Shown in pieces: positions 11,526 through 22,190 of a DNA stretch of 64,000 nucleotides (its first letter is position 1; each line of letters opens with the position of its first letter). The notes under the pieces are model-generated. The model did no database searches and had not been told where the DNA came from. It worked only from the letters and a program-made list of their open reading frames with translations. The stretch is taken from positions 5,483,501 through 5,547,500 of the forward strand of contig JAFFSR010000264.1 in NCBI GenBank assembly GCA_017163975.1. The letters are read 5' to 3'. The stretch comes from Anastatus disparis (Eukaryota; Arthropoda; Insecta; Hymenoptera; Eupelmidae). A program made the translations under genes and the position numbers.

Positions 11526-11714
11526 GTTATCCTCTATATAATTAACCTTTTTCTATGGAGATGTCGAGGGAGCCCAGCCCGGAACTGTTTAACACATTAC
11601 ATCAGGCTAGACTGTCAGACACCGCCATACCGAAAACTTTGACTACCGATGGATGGTCAGCCACTTTTGTGACCAACAATCAACCGATACTCAATGAGGT
11701 CAGATTTCTTAATA

Positions 11715-12262
11715 GGCGAGAGGGACACCCCCAAAAAAGCGTTTAGTTTTCTTAGTTTTCGAGAAGGTGACCGCTACCGTCCTACAAGCTAATTTTTTTT
11801 TTTAAAAGAAAGCTTTTGACCCACAGATTACAAATACAAACTTTTTTTTTAGTTCCGAGTCCGGGAACATAAAGAAAATGGCGGTTACTTATAGTGCGTA
11901 TAGAATTTTTACCTACTAAACCGCCATTTTCGCCATTTTCGCCATGTTCCCGGACTCGGAATTAAAAATAAAGTTTGTATTCGTAATCTATGGGTCAGAA
12001 GCACCCTGGTAGAAAATAAACCATTTTTTGGCCATTTTTGCTGGTTAACACATGTTAAAATGACACTTATCTAGAAATTCTGCACAAAGAGTTTCCAAAA
12101 TTTCTAGATAAGTGCCATTTTAACATGCGTTGGCCAACAAAAATGGCCAAAAAATGGTTTATTTTCTACCAGGGCATTCTTTTAAAAAAAAAATTAGCTT
12201 GTAGGACGGTAGCGGTCACCTTCTCGAAAACTAAGCGCTTTTTTGGGGGTGTCCCTCTCGCC
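11715..12262. mobile_element. Foldback MITE with TA duplication, in the SINE
   Basis: Inverted ends GGCGAGAGGGACACCCCCAA... at the left and the complement ...GGGGGTGTCCCTCTCGCC at the right continue inward for well over 100 bp. TA flanks both ends (11713-11714, 12263-12264). The sister SINE lacks it. Non-coding apart from chance frames. Confidence 0.85.
12004..12174. mobile_element. CCCTGGTAGAAA MITE with CA duplication
   Basis: A 171-bp near-perfect palindrome with ends CCCTGGTAGAAAATAAACC / complement, flanked by CA (12002-12003, 12175-12176). The host MITE is itself palindromic, and its other arm (about 11800-11840) shows the uninterrupted sequence with a single CA, confirming a true 2-bp duplication. 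Related elements: 32855-33744 and 42974-43130. Confidence 0.85.
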
Positions 12263-12414
12263 TATAAGAGTCGCAATATGGGTAGCACATACACTAATTT
12301 TCTTTCGAAAAAAAAGTCAGAGGTGCCTGGCCAGGATTCGAACCCGTGCCCACCGCGTTGAAGGCAAGAGCTCTATCCGTTACGCCACCGCGCTCCTACG
12401 CCAACTTTACCTAT

Positions 12415-12617
12415 AGCAGGAAAAGTTATTAAGGGTGCAACTGGTTTAAAATCCACAAAAATAACGAAGCAAGTTATGTTAACTTTTAAGGTGGCTAGTA
12501 TTGAATTTAATGCCATTTTTATCGTAGTTCCAAAGCTTGTGAGAGAGTGCATAATGGACTACGATGTACAAAAAGGCTTAAAAATGATTTTAGATACTGT
12601 ACATGAAAAAATATGTA
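12415..12617 (+). pseudogene. Gypsy protease, second piece
   Basis: After the SINE the frame resumes (GKVIKGATGLKSTKITKQV...) and includes FIVVPKLVRECIMDYDV, the usual sequence after the aspartic protease of gypsy elements (strand, then an I-L/M-G-x-D-like turn). It is cut again by the foldback MITE at 12618. Confidence 0.65.
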
Positions 12618-13325
12618 CAGTCGACGATCTGAGTCCCGCCGCCTTCTCCTCCATCGACTCGCTCGTGCGTTACCCCCACTCTCTGACAAAAAGAATTTGT
12701 TTCCACACATTCTGAGTCCCGCCGCTGCTCTATGCGATTTTTTAACTTATAAAAATGGGTTTATTAGTTTAATTTTTTGTGTAGAGTACAATAAATGTTT
12801 ATTGAAATAAAAAGTAACAAAAATAATAGAATATTGCATAATTCTCATTTATATTTACTGAAAAAAATATAAAAATTAAACTAGATATATTTAATCATTC
12901 CATAAAATGTTATTTAATTAAAAATTTATACGACCTCTTTATAAATAAAAGATAAAATGAATCTTATTTTATTTCATTTTCATAATAACAATGAGTACTT
13001 AGTTCATCAATAAATAATATATTGTTGAATTTTAAATTTATGTTACCTATAAATAAAAAAATTCTATTTTATTTTTTATAGTAAATATAAATGATAATTA
13101 TGCAATATAATATTATTTTTTGTTACCTTTTATTTTAATAAACATTTATTGTATTCTAAACAAAAAAAATAAACTATAATAAACCCATTTTCACAAGTTA
13201 AAAAGTCGCATAGAGCAGCGGTGGGACTCAAAATGTTTGGAAACAAATTCTTTTACTTAGCTAGTGGGGGTAACGCATGAGCGAGTCGATGGAGGAGAAG
13301 GCGGCGGGACTCAGATCATCGACTG
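12618..13325. mobile_element. Pogo/Tigger-like foldback MITE (TA duplication)
   Basis: Ends CAGTCGACGATCTGAGTCCC and the complement, flanked by TA (12616-12617, 13326-13327). The arms are inverted for about 300 bp each. CAGTCGA-type ends with TA duplication are typical of pogo/Tc1-mariner relatives. GAGTCCCGCCGC recurs inside each arm. It inserted between the gypsy protease and reverse-transcriptase coding regions. Confidence 0.85.
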
Positions 13326-13327
13326 TA

Positions 13328-14295
13328 TCAGTAATCAAAATAAAAAGGAAATTATTCCTTATATTGATATCATTCTTGAAGAGAATGAATATCAAAGTTT
13401 GAGTATTGAGTACAGTGAAAGTGTCTCAAAACCAAACAATAAAAATTTAAATGAACCTAAGTACGATTTAATGTATGAAGAGATCGAAGAAAAAATACTG
13501 CCAAATAAAAGCCTTACAGATGAACAAAAACAAAAGTTAATTATGTTAATATTTTAATATTGTGGAAAATTTAATACAAAACCAGGTTTGCTAGACGTTT
13601 ATGAGCACCGATTGCAGCTCAAGGGCGAAAAACAATTTTCTATTCCTATTAATTATAAGGAAAAGGTAGATAAGGAAATCCAAAAAATGTTTGAATTGAA
13701 TATTATTAGAAGATCAACGAGCTCTTACATCAACCCATTGGTTATTGTAATTAATAAAGATGGCTCCATTCAATCGTGTCTAGATGTTAGAAAACTTAAT
13801 GAAAAGCTCATAAAAGACCATGAAACGCCAGCTGGAATCGAGGAAATATTTCAAAGATGCCAAGAAATAAAATACATGTCAAACTTTCATTTAACGAGTA
13901 GTTTTTGGCAAATTGCTTTACATGAAAACAGCAAAAAATACACTGCTTTCATAATAAATAATAAAGTATATGAGTTCAATGTTGTGCCTTTTGGTACATC
14001 TATTAGTAGTGCAGCTCTTAGAAAAGGACAAGATCTAACCATAGGAGATCTGCATAACTCAGTAATAGCTTTTGTTGATGATTTATTGTGCGTATCTCAA
14101 AATTTTGAGCAACACTTAGATAATCTAGAAGAATTGTTCAAAAGATTAGAAAAGGACAATTTAAGATTAAATTTTAGAAAATCTAGTTTTGTATTAAAGG
14201 AAGTACAACTTTCAAGTCATGTACTATCCTTAGAGGGACGAAGACCCCGAATAAAGAAGCTTTTTCTAGCATATAGAAAAGTAAGGAAGAAATAA
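13328..14295 (+). pseudogene. Ty3/gypsy-like reverse transcriptase, truncated
   Basis: The frame (one stop at about 13555) carries the Ty3/gypsy reverse-transcriptase motifs in order: NPLVIVINKDGSIQSCLDVR (about 13732-13795), LTSSFWQIALHENSKKYTAF, FNVVPFGTSIS and FVDDLL (about 14075), the Y/F-x-D-D catalytic box, then the thumb-like HLDNLEELFKRLEKDNLRLN. It ends in a stop at 14295 before RNase H and integrase, neither of which I can find downstream. The enzyme would copy element RNA to DNA; here it is a pseudogene. Confidence 0.85.
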
Positions 14296-14479
14296 AATAG
14301 CTTTATTGAAAATTATAATATAAATATAAATATAGAAGAAAAAAGAGAGAAGAAAGAAGATTTTTTATAATTTTAGATAATCCTATATTATGTTAAAGTG
14401 AAACCACGTTTTTCTCCGGATCTTCGGATCTCCGATCCTCCGGTTCTCCGCTCTTTTCAAATGTGTCTAATCTTTTTTT
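14296..14479. other. AT-rich DNA after the RT
   Basis: No gene. A local hairpin-forming patch of TCCGGATCTTCGGATCTCC type lies near 14417-14445. Confidence 0.4.
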
Positions 14480-15180
14480 AATAAAAGTAGCAATTTTTTT
14501 TGGGCCTTATATTTTTTGGGCCCAATAATTTTTTCTTCTCTATATTTTTTGAGCTATATATTTTTTTGGGCCCAATGATTTTTTCTTCTCTATATTTTTT
14601 AATCATTATATTTTCTTGGGTCTTTTTTTTGAGCCTAATATTTTTTTGGGCCTTATATTTTATTGAGCCTTATATTTTTTGAGCCCAATATTTTTTAGGG
14701 CCTTATATTTTCTTGAGCCTAATTTTTTTTTTGGACTTATACTTTTTTTTGTGCCTTACATTTTTTGGGTCCAATAATTTTTTTTTCTCTATATTTTTTG
14801 AGCATTATATTTTCTTGAGCCTTATATTTTTTTGGAACTTATACTTTTTTGTGCCTTACATTTTTTGGGCCCAATAATTTTTTCTTTTCTAAAAATGTTT
14901 CTTTTCTATAAATGTTTCCAAGATTAAAAATTTTCAATTGATCTAGAGCCTAATAACTTTTTTATATTGTTTGCTACCGTGGACAAAAGATACCAGAAAA
15001 GAATTATTTTATAAAAGATAGTGAAGCATTAATAATTCGAAGATATAATTTTTTGCCTTATCTTTAGGGCCTTATTTTTTTATAGTTGCTATATTTTTAT
15101 CCTAATTTTTTGGGCTTTATTTTTTCAGTCTTTTTTTCAAGTCTTATTTTCTATTTAATTTTTGGGCTCAATTAATAATT
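14480..15180. repeat. T-rich minisatellite (GGGCC/GAGCC-TTATATTTTTT units)
   Basis: Irregular units of about 20-25 bp alternate GGGCCTTATATTTTTT, GAGCCTAATATTTTTT and GGGCCCAATAATTTTTTC. Unit order and length vary. No coding value. Confidence 0.85.
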
Positions 15181-15378
15181 TATTTAGTCATTCATATGGT
15201 TTTTTTTCCATGTGACATATGTCAAGTCGGCATTTTTTGTTTAATGACAATATTTTGTATGTTTTTGTTGCTTTAATTTTTGTATTTTTTACATATATGA
15301 TTAGAGGAATCGATTATATTTTTGAAGTGTAAATGAGTAAATAAATTCTTATAAGCATTTATTATAAGTACCAAACTA
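15181..15378. repeat. Half copy of the foldback at 25.0-25.3 kb
   Basis: Matches 25137-25330 in the same orientation (GTCAAGTCGGCATTTTT..., TGACTAGAGGAATCGAYTAT..., AAGCATTTATTATAAGTA). The two copies flank the Helitron region, about 10 kb apart. Confidence 0.75.
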
Positions 15379-15660
15379 GGTCTCTCTCTCTCTCTCTCTC
15401 TTGCTCTCTTACATTCTCTCTCGATTTCCTACGTTTTCTCACGCTTTTTCATGCTTTTTCTCGCATTCCCACGTCTTGCTCCCTTACGCTTCTTTGTTCT
15501 CTCATGTATTCTCTTTCTTTCTGTCTCTTGCTGTCTTTTTCGCTTGCCGTCGCTTTTTGTTTTTTCTTTGTTCTTTTTCTTACTCTATCTTGCTTTTCTG
15601 TTTTTTTACAGCTTCTTGCATTTTTGTCCTCTCTTGCATTTTTATTTTTTAGTCTAATAA
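15379..15660. repeat. CT microsatellite and pyrimidine tract
   Basis: A (CT)n run is followed by about 250 bp of C/T-rich DNA with CTCTTGC, TTTCTCACG and similar units. Long frames on both strands here are artefacts of strand-biased composition. Confidence 0.85.
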
Positions 15661-15814
15661 AGCATTTCATCCAAGCCTGTTATTTTTTAAGGGATTCGTC
15701 AGTGGAGCGTTTTTTTTTTAAATTTTTTTATAACAGGCTCCGCTCCAGATGCTTATTTGCACAATATTTAGCAACAATTATTAAGCAGTTGATTTGACTG
15801 TGTATCTTTATGTG
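15661..15814. other. AT-rich spacer, possible Helitron 3' flank
   Basis: GGAGCG ... CGCTCC (about 15703-15747) is a loose inverted repeat downstream of the minus-strand Helitron. I cannot show the CTRR end, so the Helitron border is not fixed. Confidence 0.35.
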
Positions 15815-15926
15815 CAGCCAGTACAACAGCGCATTTCCATATCCAGCCGATTCAACAGCGCATTTCCATATGCAGCCGATTCAACAGCGCATTCTTATAT
15901 GCAGCCGTTTTAACAGCGCATCTCCA
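15815..15926. repeat. About 29-bp minisatellite (CAGCCGATTCAACAGCGCAT)
   Basis: Four units of CAGCCGATTCAACAGCGCAT + TTCCATATG occur here; the array resumes at 16210 after a MITE. It lies just 3' of the Helitron helicase in that element's orientation. Confidence 0.85.
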
Positions 15927-16209
15927 CACAGAAAGAAATTTGGCATTAGGAGATTTTAATGTCTTTTGAAATACTAAATGTAATTATAACTAACATTACT
16001 ATTTTTGAATTTGTAAATAAAATAAGTGGTAATTTTTTACTTCAACGTTCCTTCTAATACAGGATTCAATGTATACGGTATTTCAAAACTTCTTGTAATG
16101 GTATATTACAATTTTTAGAGAAACGCTTTACCGAATCCGAAATAAGTTATTTCTGAAATCGTACACGAACAAAATATGGTAATTATTTATTGCCAAATTT
16201 CTTTCCGTG
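15927..16209. mobile_element. MITE CACRGAAAGAAATTTGGC, CA duplication
   Basis: Ends CACAGAAAGAAATTTGGCA and the complement TGCCAAATTTCTTTCCGTG, flanked by CA (15925-15926, 16210-16211). The minisatellite unit it interrupts (...TCTCCATATG...) shows the empty site with a single CA. Confidence 0.8.
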
Positions 16210-16340
16210 CATATGCAGCCAATTCAGCGCATCCCCACATGCAGCCGATTGTACTGTGAATTTTTAAATGCAATCTATATTACTGCGCATTTCCATGTAC
16301 AGTCAATTTATCAGTGCTTTCTAAGATGCATCATGATTTT
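16210..16340. repeat. Minisatellite, second part
   Basis: More diverged units (CAGCCAATTCAGCGCATCCCC, CAGCCGATTGTACTGTG) continue the array after the MITE. Confidence 0.7.
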
Positions 16341-16410
16341 GAATATTATATCAAATATTATTATATTAGATATCATAATATTTTTATTATATAAATATTT
16401 ACAATATTAT

Positions 16411-18271
16411 TTATAATATTTCTTTATATACAATGTTTTTTGTATAAATTGTGTCTTGATCATTCTTATTTTCTCCGTTGACTATTGCGCTTTTGCTTAA
16501 AAATAATTTTAAATTATTTTTATGTTTTGTCCTTGAAAGGGCAACATATAATTGTCCATGACTGAAAACGCGCGATGGCAAATATACACCAACTTTTTCA
16601 TAAGATTGTCCTTGGGATTTATTAATAGTCATTGCAAAACCTAATCTAATAGGAAACTATTTTCTTTGCATGTTAAAAGGGATATCTTCTTTAGATGGAG
16701 ATGAAATTATTCTTGGAATAAAAACTAATTTACCTTTGCTTTTCCCACTTGCCAATTCAGCTTGGATAGAATATCTTAGTAGGTTTTTTACTATTAACCT
16801 TGTCCCGTTACAAAGTCCCTCATTTACATTAAAATTTCTCAAAAAAATTATAATAGCTCCTACTTTTAAATATAATTTATGTGGTGGAAGTCCATTAGGA
16901 ATTAACGTATTTAAAAATTCTGTAGGTAATATAACATCTGAATTTTCTTTGTTATCATCTTCGACTGTATCAATACTTAAATATTCAACATAGTCTCCTT
17001 CTATTATATTCAAAACGTCGTTATTGATTTGAATAACATCATTATTTTTAGGAGCACAAATAACTTTACCTATTAGATTTTCACTATTTATTTTTATTTT
17101 ATTTCCAAATATTTCTTCGATAAGATGTTCTCTAATGATAAGATTTGCTGGTATAGCACTTAGTTCATTATCATCTTCAAAAAGATTAAGACGTTTTCCT
17201 TCTCCGATATCTAATAACCATTGTTTGAAATTATTATCATTATCTGAAACTCGCAGATTTTCACTTAATGTCGTACGCATAAAATTTTGCCATGATAAAC
17301 TAAATTTAACCGAATTTTCTATAATATTAAAACGACTTCCATGTCGAACAATTGGTAATGTTTGCCTAAAATCTCCTGATACAATTACAGTTTTACCACC
17401 GAAGGGTTGGTGTTCTACATCGCATAAATCTCGAAAAAGACGATCAACTGCCTCAAAAGCAAATTTGGAAGTCATAGATATTTCATCCTTCTGCAGAGTT
17501 AGGCTTAACATTACATATTGTGCAATCTGTTATATTCAGCGGTAGTTTAAATGTTGTGTGCACTGTTTTTCCATCAATCAATGAATTCGCTGCTATACCT
17601 GTCCAAGCAACACATAAGTAACGTATACTATGATATTTAAAATGAGCTGTTAAAACGTTATGTAAATAACTTTTTCCTGTTCCACCTGGTCCATCAATAA
17701 AAATACATTTTTGTTTATTTTGATTCAAACTTTTTATAGTAGAGTCAAATGTTTGTCTTTGTTTCTCTTTTAAGGAATTTATTTTTGTTTCCAATTCATT
17801 TAGAATATCATCATTATAATTTAAAATTGTTTCATCATCATTATCTTCTATGTATGTGCTTATGTTAGGTAAATTAAAATCATTCAAAGAAAATCCATTG
17901 ATGTGTAAATTATTTTGAATAACATTCAATGCCAATATTTCGCCTACATCTTTTTCGTATTGAGGATGATAAAACTTATCTTTATATTTTTCGTATAAAT
18001 CTCGTGCATTTATGGGATTATGAAAAATGCAAATAAAAGCGAATAATTCACAAAGAGCATGAGGGAATTCTGTTAATGATGCTTCCTCTAAACATCGGTC
18101 CCATTCTTCATCTTCATTAATTGATTGTTTAGCTTTAGCTGCTTCATAAAACGAAGTATATATTACATTATCAATAGTACGTAAATCTTCAAAAGATGTG
18201 GCGCCTTTGATATGTAATAGTAATAATCTAATAAAGTAGCGTTCTCTATCTTTTGGATTTACCAAATACAT
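16411..18271 (-). pseudogene. Helitron helicase domain (Pif1-like)
   Basis: The C-terminal half of a RepHel protein. In order on the minus strand: Walker A GPGGTGKSYL (about 17680), LCVAWTGIAA, HTTFKLPLN, Walker B region LQKDEISM, GDFRQTLPIV, then [40 protein letters not shown] and [10 protein letters not shown], the last motifs of SF1B Pif1 helicases. A frameshift lies at 17483-17511 and a stop between 16657 and 16632. Helicase unwinds donor DNA during rolling-circle transposition. Confidence 0.92.
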
Positions 18272-18291
18272 TCTACTAAGTATTGGTTTTC

Positions 18292-19456
18292 TTATTTTTT
18301 TCTTTTATTCCACTTTTTTAGTTTTTCGTCAAATGTATAAAAATGCGGTATTTCTATATACAAGTAATCTCGAGCTTCTAAATCTTCTCGATTCAATTCG
18401 AAATGTTCCCACATTTTTCTGCATGATCGTTTCTTCTTTTCCTTCTTTAAAAAATACATTTTGTTGATTTTCTTCATGAACGCTTAGTCTTTTTATAGTA
18501 TGTGAAATAACATGTAAAAAATATTCTAATAATCTGTGCATTGCTTCAGGCGGACATAAATATCGTGTATTTATGTATTGTTGTATTTCATCATATTCAT
18601 ATTCAACATTTTCATTATTATCATTTTGAAAAGTGTCTTTCTTTTCTGTTTGGAAATCAACATTCTCTTCGCGTATTTTAATGTATGCACAATCATTACC
18701 TTTATAACAATATTTAAATTAATATTTAATGCATTGTACAGTGGAACATACTTCTACATTTATATGCGCATTGAATTTTAATAATAAGTAAGGATTATAA
18801 GGAATAATAAATCCATTATCTGCTACTCTTTCTGTAAATTCATTCTTAAAAATTATTTTGACACCATCATTTTTACGTTTGTATAACGGATAGCCATTAA
18901 ATTTAAATTCTGTTGAATCATTAAATTTTTTTGGGAAACTTTTTGTACATTGTTTCGTATTTTTATCCATACATGGACAATTTATATTTTGCATACCACA
19001 GGGACCGTGTATCATAAATTGCTTAACAATACTATATGATTTCGGATAAATATCTTTATTTGGGATTTCTGCACTTATTATTTCATCAACTTTTTCGAGA
19101 GTGTTAATTTTATCATTTTTATCTAAGAATAATAACATATGCATATGTGGTAATCCTCGTTTTTGAAATTCAATTACGTAACTATACGCAACACATTTTC
19201 CAAATATTCCTCTTTTAATTACTAAATCTTTAAATTCTTCCACTTTTTGATGAAATACTTTTGTTACAATATCCGGCCTATTTATTGAATTTTCATAATT
19301 TTCCAAGTTTTCAATTATTTCTTTCCAATGTGGATTTTACGTTATAGTTAAAAAAAAGTCAGGTTTACCATGATAATTTACAAGCGTCATCGAATCCATG
19401 TAATTTTGTTTCATAAATCGTGGACTGCCTGTAAAATTTGATGGTAATATGACCAT
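18292..19456 (-). pseudogene. Helitron Rep (HUH endonuclease) domain
   Basis: GKPDFFLTIT, a stop, then PHWKEI opens the domain. GLPHMHMLLFL (about 19135-19165) is the HUH metal site. The two catalytic tyrosines fit the KY...KYCYKGND segment at about 18695-18725, with a stop codon between them. The linker LLEYFLHVISHTIKRLSVHE follows, then a frameshift (18329-18477). The Rep domain nicks and joins the ends. Stops and shifts make it inactive. Confidence 0.9.
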
Positions 19457-20611
19457 TTATCCAATTTTTGACGATTCTAATTCTTTTTTGTTATGTAAAT
19501 AGTCCATTACTCCTTTGTAACAATCACTTCTTAATATATTTTGATTTTTTCGTATAAAATATAATCTAGAAGTTTCAACTTTTACAAATGCATCAATGAT
19601 TGCCTGATGGGATATTTTTCCCAATTTGAGGTATGGATTAAATTCATTTCTAATACTAAATCTATAATTATAAAATTGCAAATTTGAAATATTAGTTGTT
19701 CCAAATTTACTTTTCATATTTGGCAACCATCCATAACCACCATTAGGATAAATTAGTGGATATGTCATAGGATCTGTATATTTGCTAATTGTTGGTATAC
19801 TAATTGGTCTTTCATACTTAGAGTAAATGACAATATCACGTTCGATAGGAGGAAGATCATCTTTTCCAACATATACTATCGCGACTTCATTACAGGTAGG
19901 TACATTATATCTATTTTTATCCAAATTGTTATTGCGGACAATAGACATTGTAACTGTTCTTGGAGGACAATTGATTTTTGCACATCGTTGTAGTTCTTCT
20001 TTTTCTACTTCATGCATCATTTTTTAGGCTTTAGCATAAGGGTTAATGTTTCTTATCAAATTATCTAATTCTTTTAATAATACTAAATTTGCATTGAATT
20101 TTTTACGTTCAATCCTTGCAATTTCATTATCTAAAACTCATAATTGTCCATATTTACGTGCTTCATCTGCATTAGGATGCAAAGCATACACATCATGATA
20201 AATTTGTCCACATATTTTCATAACTTGTGGTTCTTTACCTGTCAATTTATCAAAATTAGCACCAAAACTTGCGAACGCTAAAGCATTATTGTATAATCTT
20301 ACATTTTGTCGAAAATCAATACTTTCTTTTGTACGTTTGGTTGTTAAAAGTTTTAATCGTTCTGGGTAAGTAGGATTGTCTAACAATTCCACCTTACCTT
20401 TATGACAACAATTGGAGAAATCTTTACTTTTACTATATTCGAAAGCAAAATGCTTTGCATCACAATAAACACATGTATGTGTCATGGAGCCAATGTAATT
20501 TTCAGATATAACATTTTCATCAAAATATATATTTGCAATACAACCAATAAGTTTAGAATTACTTTCTTCTGCTAGAACTTTTTCATTCAATTTCTTTAAT
20601 TTTTTTCCCAT
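19457..20611 (-). pseudogene. Helitron-like N-terminal domain
   Basis: Carries a zinc-finger-like stretch (CVYCDAKHF...CCHKGKVEL), the block NVRLYNNALAFASFGANFD, then ICGQIYHDVYALHPN, and finally DPMTYPLIYPNGGYGW and RLYFIRKNQN, all landmarks of the conserved region preceding Rep in Helitron proteins. It is in one frame with two stops (about 20138 and 20030). The upstream part joins through an A9 run at about 20628-20640, where a frame slip occurred. Confidence 0.85.
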
Positions 20612-20627
20612 TATGTTCTTAATTTTA

Positions 20628-22190
20628 TCATTTTTTTTTGTTTATCATGACATTATCATTGTTATTACAAATATTATTATTGTTATTTTCAATATAATAA
20701 TCAATGTCTTCAATTTTTAATTGTTTACACTTTATAACTAACGTTTTTAATTGATAAGGATCATATTTATATTTTCGCTTTCTCTCATCTGTTGGTTTAT
20801 TCATTCCAATATTATAATTAAAATGTTGAAATTGGTAAAAATCATTATTTATTTGCGTTTTGTCAATAACATCTGAAATTTCCAATTGTTGATCATCAAT
20901 TTTTTCAATCATTTCCATTTTATCATATTCAACATAATGTTCATTTTTTAATTTTCTATAAGTTTTTCTTTTGCGTAATGCTTCTTTTTCACGTAGCTGT
21001 TTCAATTCATCAGTACTTATATTTAAAATCGATTTTACTTTTGCTATTCTATTCCCTTCTAATGTTTTTTCATATTTATGTGATTGTTCTTTTTTTAATT
21101 TTATATAAGCTTCTGTCTTTCGTGAAGCCTCACTCGCACGTATTTTTTCCAATTCACCATTACTTTTTTTTTCCTTTGATTCCATTTTGGTTTTCTTATT
21201 TTTTTTTTAACTTTTCTATATATTTATTTGGTTCAAAATATTTTGATTTTATTTAAGCTTCTTTCTTACGTAAAGCCTAACTTGCACGTATTTGTTCCAA
21301 TTCATCATTACTTTTTTTTTCTTTGGATTCCATTTTGGTTTTCTTAGTATTTTTTAACTTTTCTATATATTTAGTTGGTTCAGAATCTTTTAATTTTATA
21401 TAAGCTTCTTTCTTACGTGAAGCCTCATTCGCACGTATTTGTTCCAATTCATCATTACTTTTTTTTCCTTGGATTCCATTTTGTTTTTTTTAGTATTTTT
21501 TAACCATTCTATATATTAATTTGGTTCAGAATTTTTTAATTTTATATAAGCTTCTTTCTTACGTGAAGCCTCATCAGAACGTATTTGTTCTAATTGATCA
21601 TTACTTTTCATTTTCTTGAATTCTAATTTCGTTTTCTTAGTATTTTCTAACATTTCTTTATATTTATTTAGTTGTTCCATTTTCATGAGCTTTTTTTCCG
21701 TAAAGCATCATTGACACGTTTTTGTTCTAATTTTTCATTCTTTTTTTCCTGCATTTTTGTAATTTTCTGTATTATTGCATTTTTTCGATATATTCATTCC
21801 TTTTTTCTGTCACCTTTTTCTTAATCAATTTTGTTATACATGAAGATTCCTTGTTATCTATTTCTTTTAATTCTTTTCTTTCTTGATTGATTTCAATCTC
21901 ATTATTCCTAATTTTATCATCGTTATAATTTATGCTAATATCATCAAAATCCATTAAATAATCATTTTGTCTTAAAAAATTTTTTTCTGAAGAGTCATTG
22001 TCAATTTCCATTGGAATTATTTCAAGATTAGAATCTTTTGGATTGCAATACATTTGCATCATTTTTTTTTGTTCTGCTAATAACTGCATTTGTAATTTTT
22101 TTTCAAGAAGTTCAATCTCAGCGTTATCTAAATTTAATGGTATTTTATTAAAACAAGGTTCATGACAAAAACTTCTTCTTATCATGTCCG
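20628..22190 (-). pseudogene. Helitron N-terminal K/E-rich region with ~148-bp coding repeats
   Basis: This part links the protease to the Helitron N domain. It is charged, probably coiled-coil, and holds repeated units of LEQIRASEASRKKEAYIKLK type; at DNA level the repeat is about 148 bp (copies start near 21106, 21257, 21405, 21550). Since 148 is not a multiple of three, array change breaks the frame, which may explain the short frames. The repeat resembles serine/threonine-poor basic repeats of unknown role. Confidence 0.7.

Larger units (their letters stand above)
11229..12399 (-). mobile_element. tRNA-derived SINE, swollen by three nested insertions
   Basis: On the minus strand the head (about 12328-12398) is tRNA-like: GGTGGCGTAACGGATAGAG as A-box region and GGTTCGAATCC as B box. 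The tail is a poly-A (T-run at 11228-11246 on the plus strand). A 14-15-bp target duplication, GCCAACTTTACCTA, flanks it at 11214-11227 and 12400-12414, proving insertion into the gypsy protease gene. A compact relative lies at 46008-46397. Inside this copy are a solo LTR, and a MITE that holds another MITE. Confidence 0.9.

Noticed and set aside
15401..15797. Several overlapping frames rich in F, S, L and K, R, E
   Set aside because: Both strands of one pyrimidine tract; composition artefact.
16670..17545. Plus-strand frames over the Helitron helicase
   Set aside because: Shadows of the minus-strand helicase, which has clear motifs.
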